The notes under the pieces are model-generated. The model ran no database searches. It had not been told where the DNA came from and saw nothing but the letters and a program-made list of their open reading frames with translations. A stretch of DNA of 64,000 nucleotides from Stappia sp. WLB 29 (GTDB lineage Bacteria > Pseudomonadota > Alphaproteobacteria > Rhizobiales > Stappiaceae). The stretch covers positions 21,211 to 85,210 of the forward strand of contig NZ_JALBGD010000012.1 in NCBI RefSeq assembly GCF_023507705.1. Reading direction: 5' to 3'. Numbering within the stretch: position 1 is the first letter of the stretch; the number at the start of each line of letters is the position of its first letter. Positions 62,990 through 64,000 of this stretch are shown here, in pieces. A program made the position numbers and the translations under genes.

Positions 62990-63175
62990 GATGGCAGGTC
63001 TCCTGGCTCGCGGTTCATTGCGCCTGTCCGCCTTCCCGGCTCGAGGCCAGTGGCATTCGGACAGCGCTCGCCGCTCACAGTTGCGGGGGCAGCCACGGAT
63101 TCGGTCCCTGTTGGGTACGCCTCGCCGTGTTCCCTTTTCACCCGCGTCCGGCTTTGCCTCGCGGGTACCATCGAT
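62990..63175 (-). promoter_or_regulatory. Cobalamin riboswitch
   Basis: Read on the minus strand from about 63175 leftward, the leader has the conserved B12 elements: GGTACCCGCGAGG, AATCCGTGGCTGCC, the core CCCCGCAACTGTGA, GCCACTGG, the kissing-loop GGGAAGGC and finally GAGCCAGGAGACCTGCC near 63000. Adenosylcobalamin binding would hide the ribosome site of the cbiM-like gene. It begins about 70 bases before that gene and presumably also governs hupE. Confidence 0.95.
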
Positions 63176-63330
63176 CTGCAATGCTAGAGGGCGGGGCGTC
63201 GGTGTGACAAGTTCAATTTTCGTCCGATCCTGTTCGAAACACGGCGTTTCGTGCCGGGAAATGAGGCAGTGGCGCGGAGGATGGGCGGTCTGGGGCGAGG
63301 GTGAGGTGGGAGGCTTCGCCACCTCCACCG

Positions 63331-63580
63331 CTGTCATGCCTGCGAAGGCAGGCATCCAGTATCCGCCGGGGCGTGTGGGTTTGCGAAAGCGGATGCCCCT
63401 CGAGGGCACTCGCGGCAGTTCCGAGGTCTGAGCCGAACCGTTCGGGGTTACTGGATCCCTGTCTTCGGCTGCGCCGAACCCGGGACGACAGGCGGGGCGT
63501 GGGCGCGCGTCGGCGTGTTTCGCTGCCGCTCTGGAAGCCAATAGGCCCCGGATCTCGCGATGCTCGTCCGGGGTGACGGC
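63331..63580. repeat. Long direct repeat, copy 1
   Basis: About 250 bases, nearly identical to 63703-63955. It opens with the hairpin TGCCTGC-GAAG-GCAGGCA, continues through CATCCAGTA and later the inverted TACTGGATC, CTGTC and GACAG at the ends of the first 160 bases, and many smaller dyads. Structure resembles a non-coding palindromic element (REP/MITE-like). Confidence 0.8.
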
Positions 63581-63702
63581 TGAGAGGATGGGAGGCGACC
63601 CCTCCCTCTCTGAGGTCATCCCGGCCGCAGGCGAAGCCGGAGAGCCGGGAACCATCGGCACCCTCGGCAGGCGTGAGGCGGGAAGCGTCGCCATCCCCAT
63701 GG

Positions 63703-63955
63703 CTGTCATGCCTGCGAAGGCAGGCATCCAGTACCCGCCGGGGCGTGTGGGTTTGCGAAAGCGGATGCCCCTCGACGAGGGGCACTCGCGGCAGTTCCGA
63801 GGTCTGAGCCGACCCGTTCGGGGTTACTGGATCCCTGTCTTCGGCTGCGCCGAAACCGCGACGACAGGCGGGGCGTGGGCGCGCGTCGGCGTGTTTCGCT
63901 GCCGCTCTGGAAGCCAATGGGCCCCGGCGCGCGCTTCGCTTGGCCGGGGTGACAG
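63703..63955. repeat. Long direct repeat, copy 2
   Basis: Second copy, 372 bases to the right. It differs from copy 1 by an insertion of GACGAG-like 5 bases near 63774 (CTCGACGAGGGGC vs CTCGAGGGC) and a handful of substitutions, and its tail ends differently. Between the copies lies a diverged unit carrying similar CGGGAACC and GGCGAAGCC stretches. Confidence 0.8.
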
Positions 63956-64000
63956 CCGAGGGTGGGGTGACGGCGGAGGAGGGACGGCGGAGGGGAGTGA

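Larger units (their letters stand above)
62918..64000. other. Gene-free right end of the window
   Basis: 1083 bases with no credible gene. It holds the cobalamin riboswitch next to cbiM and, from 63331 on, two long palindrome-rich direct repeats (annotated separately). The stretch 63181-63330 shows nothing interpretable. Confidence 0.65.

Noticed and set aside
62918..63727. N-terminal extension of the cbiM-like frame
   Set aside because: It runs through the cobalamin riboswitch and repeats; the protein must start with Met-His at 62917.
63331..63955. CRISPR array at the right end
   Set aside because: Only two long repeats with no short regular spacers and no cas genes.

Overview
The window is very GC-rich chromosomal DNA, densely packed with co-directional operons. 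Gene content (a complete PaaA-E multicomponent phenylacetyl-CoA epoxidase with both PaaR- and PaaX-type regulators, hydratase-less PaaN, an iolC fused to a DUF2090 aldolase domain, iolD-E-B, puuE allantoinase, a B12-riboswitch-controlled CbiM/HupE cobalt system) fits an alphaproteobacterium, most likely Hyphomicrobiales (a Stappia/Roseibium-like lineage is plausible but not proven from the sequence).

Region 1 (1-21527, + strand, one apparent operon): a yersiniabactin/micacocidin-like thiazoline siderophore system. It contains the 3' part of a PKS-NRPS (KR end-ACP-Cy-A(MT-like)-PCP-Cy-PCP), a second PKS-NRPS with unusual architecture (KS-MT-KR-ACP-ACP-Cy, no AT, no PCP/TE end), a thiazolinyl imine reductase, a methyltransferase-thioesterase fusion, a second thioesterase, an RhtX/FptX-like MFS carrier, a FyuA-like TonB receptor and an FAD monooxygenase. 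Most gene junctions overlap. The operon thus encodes assembly, editing, re-import and perhaps tailoring of one siderophore.

Region 2 (21541-22435): a CueR regulator with a textbook MerR-family promoter, translationally coupled to a small membrane-anchored cytochrome c.

Region 3 (22448-32575): a branched-chain-amino-acid-type ABC transporter (livKHMGF) collinear with paaN, and divergently paaG-paaI-paaK-paaR. A TetR-type palindrome lies between divergent promoters. The second half of the phenylacetate pathway (paaX, paaABCDE) is at 42169-47135. Between the halves sit a LysM protein, a LOG-family protein, a padR-hlyD-RND efflux operon, a small membrane protein and puuE.

Region 4 (47201-54879): assorted single genes: P-loop ATPase, AdhP-like alcohol dehydrogenase, CHASE4-GGDEF diguanylate cyclase, VOC protein with a previously unlisted tiny lipoprotein, a Fic protein with palindromes at its start, an FAH-family hydrolase and an RhlE-like DEAD-box helicase.

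Region 5 (55178-61202): inositol catabolism operon iolC-iolD-iolE-iolB with two GGAA-N6-TTCC IolR-type sites upstream and a terminator downstream.

Region 6 (61203-64000): structured intergenic DNA, hupE and a cbiM-like gene read leftward from a cobalamin riboswitch, then about 800 bases without genes containing two long near-identical, palindrome-rich direct repeats. No tRNA, rRNA, CRISPR array or transposase gene was recognised.
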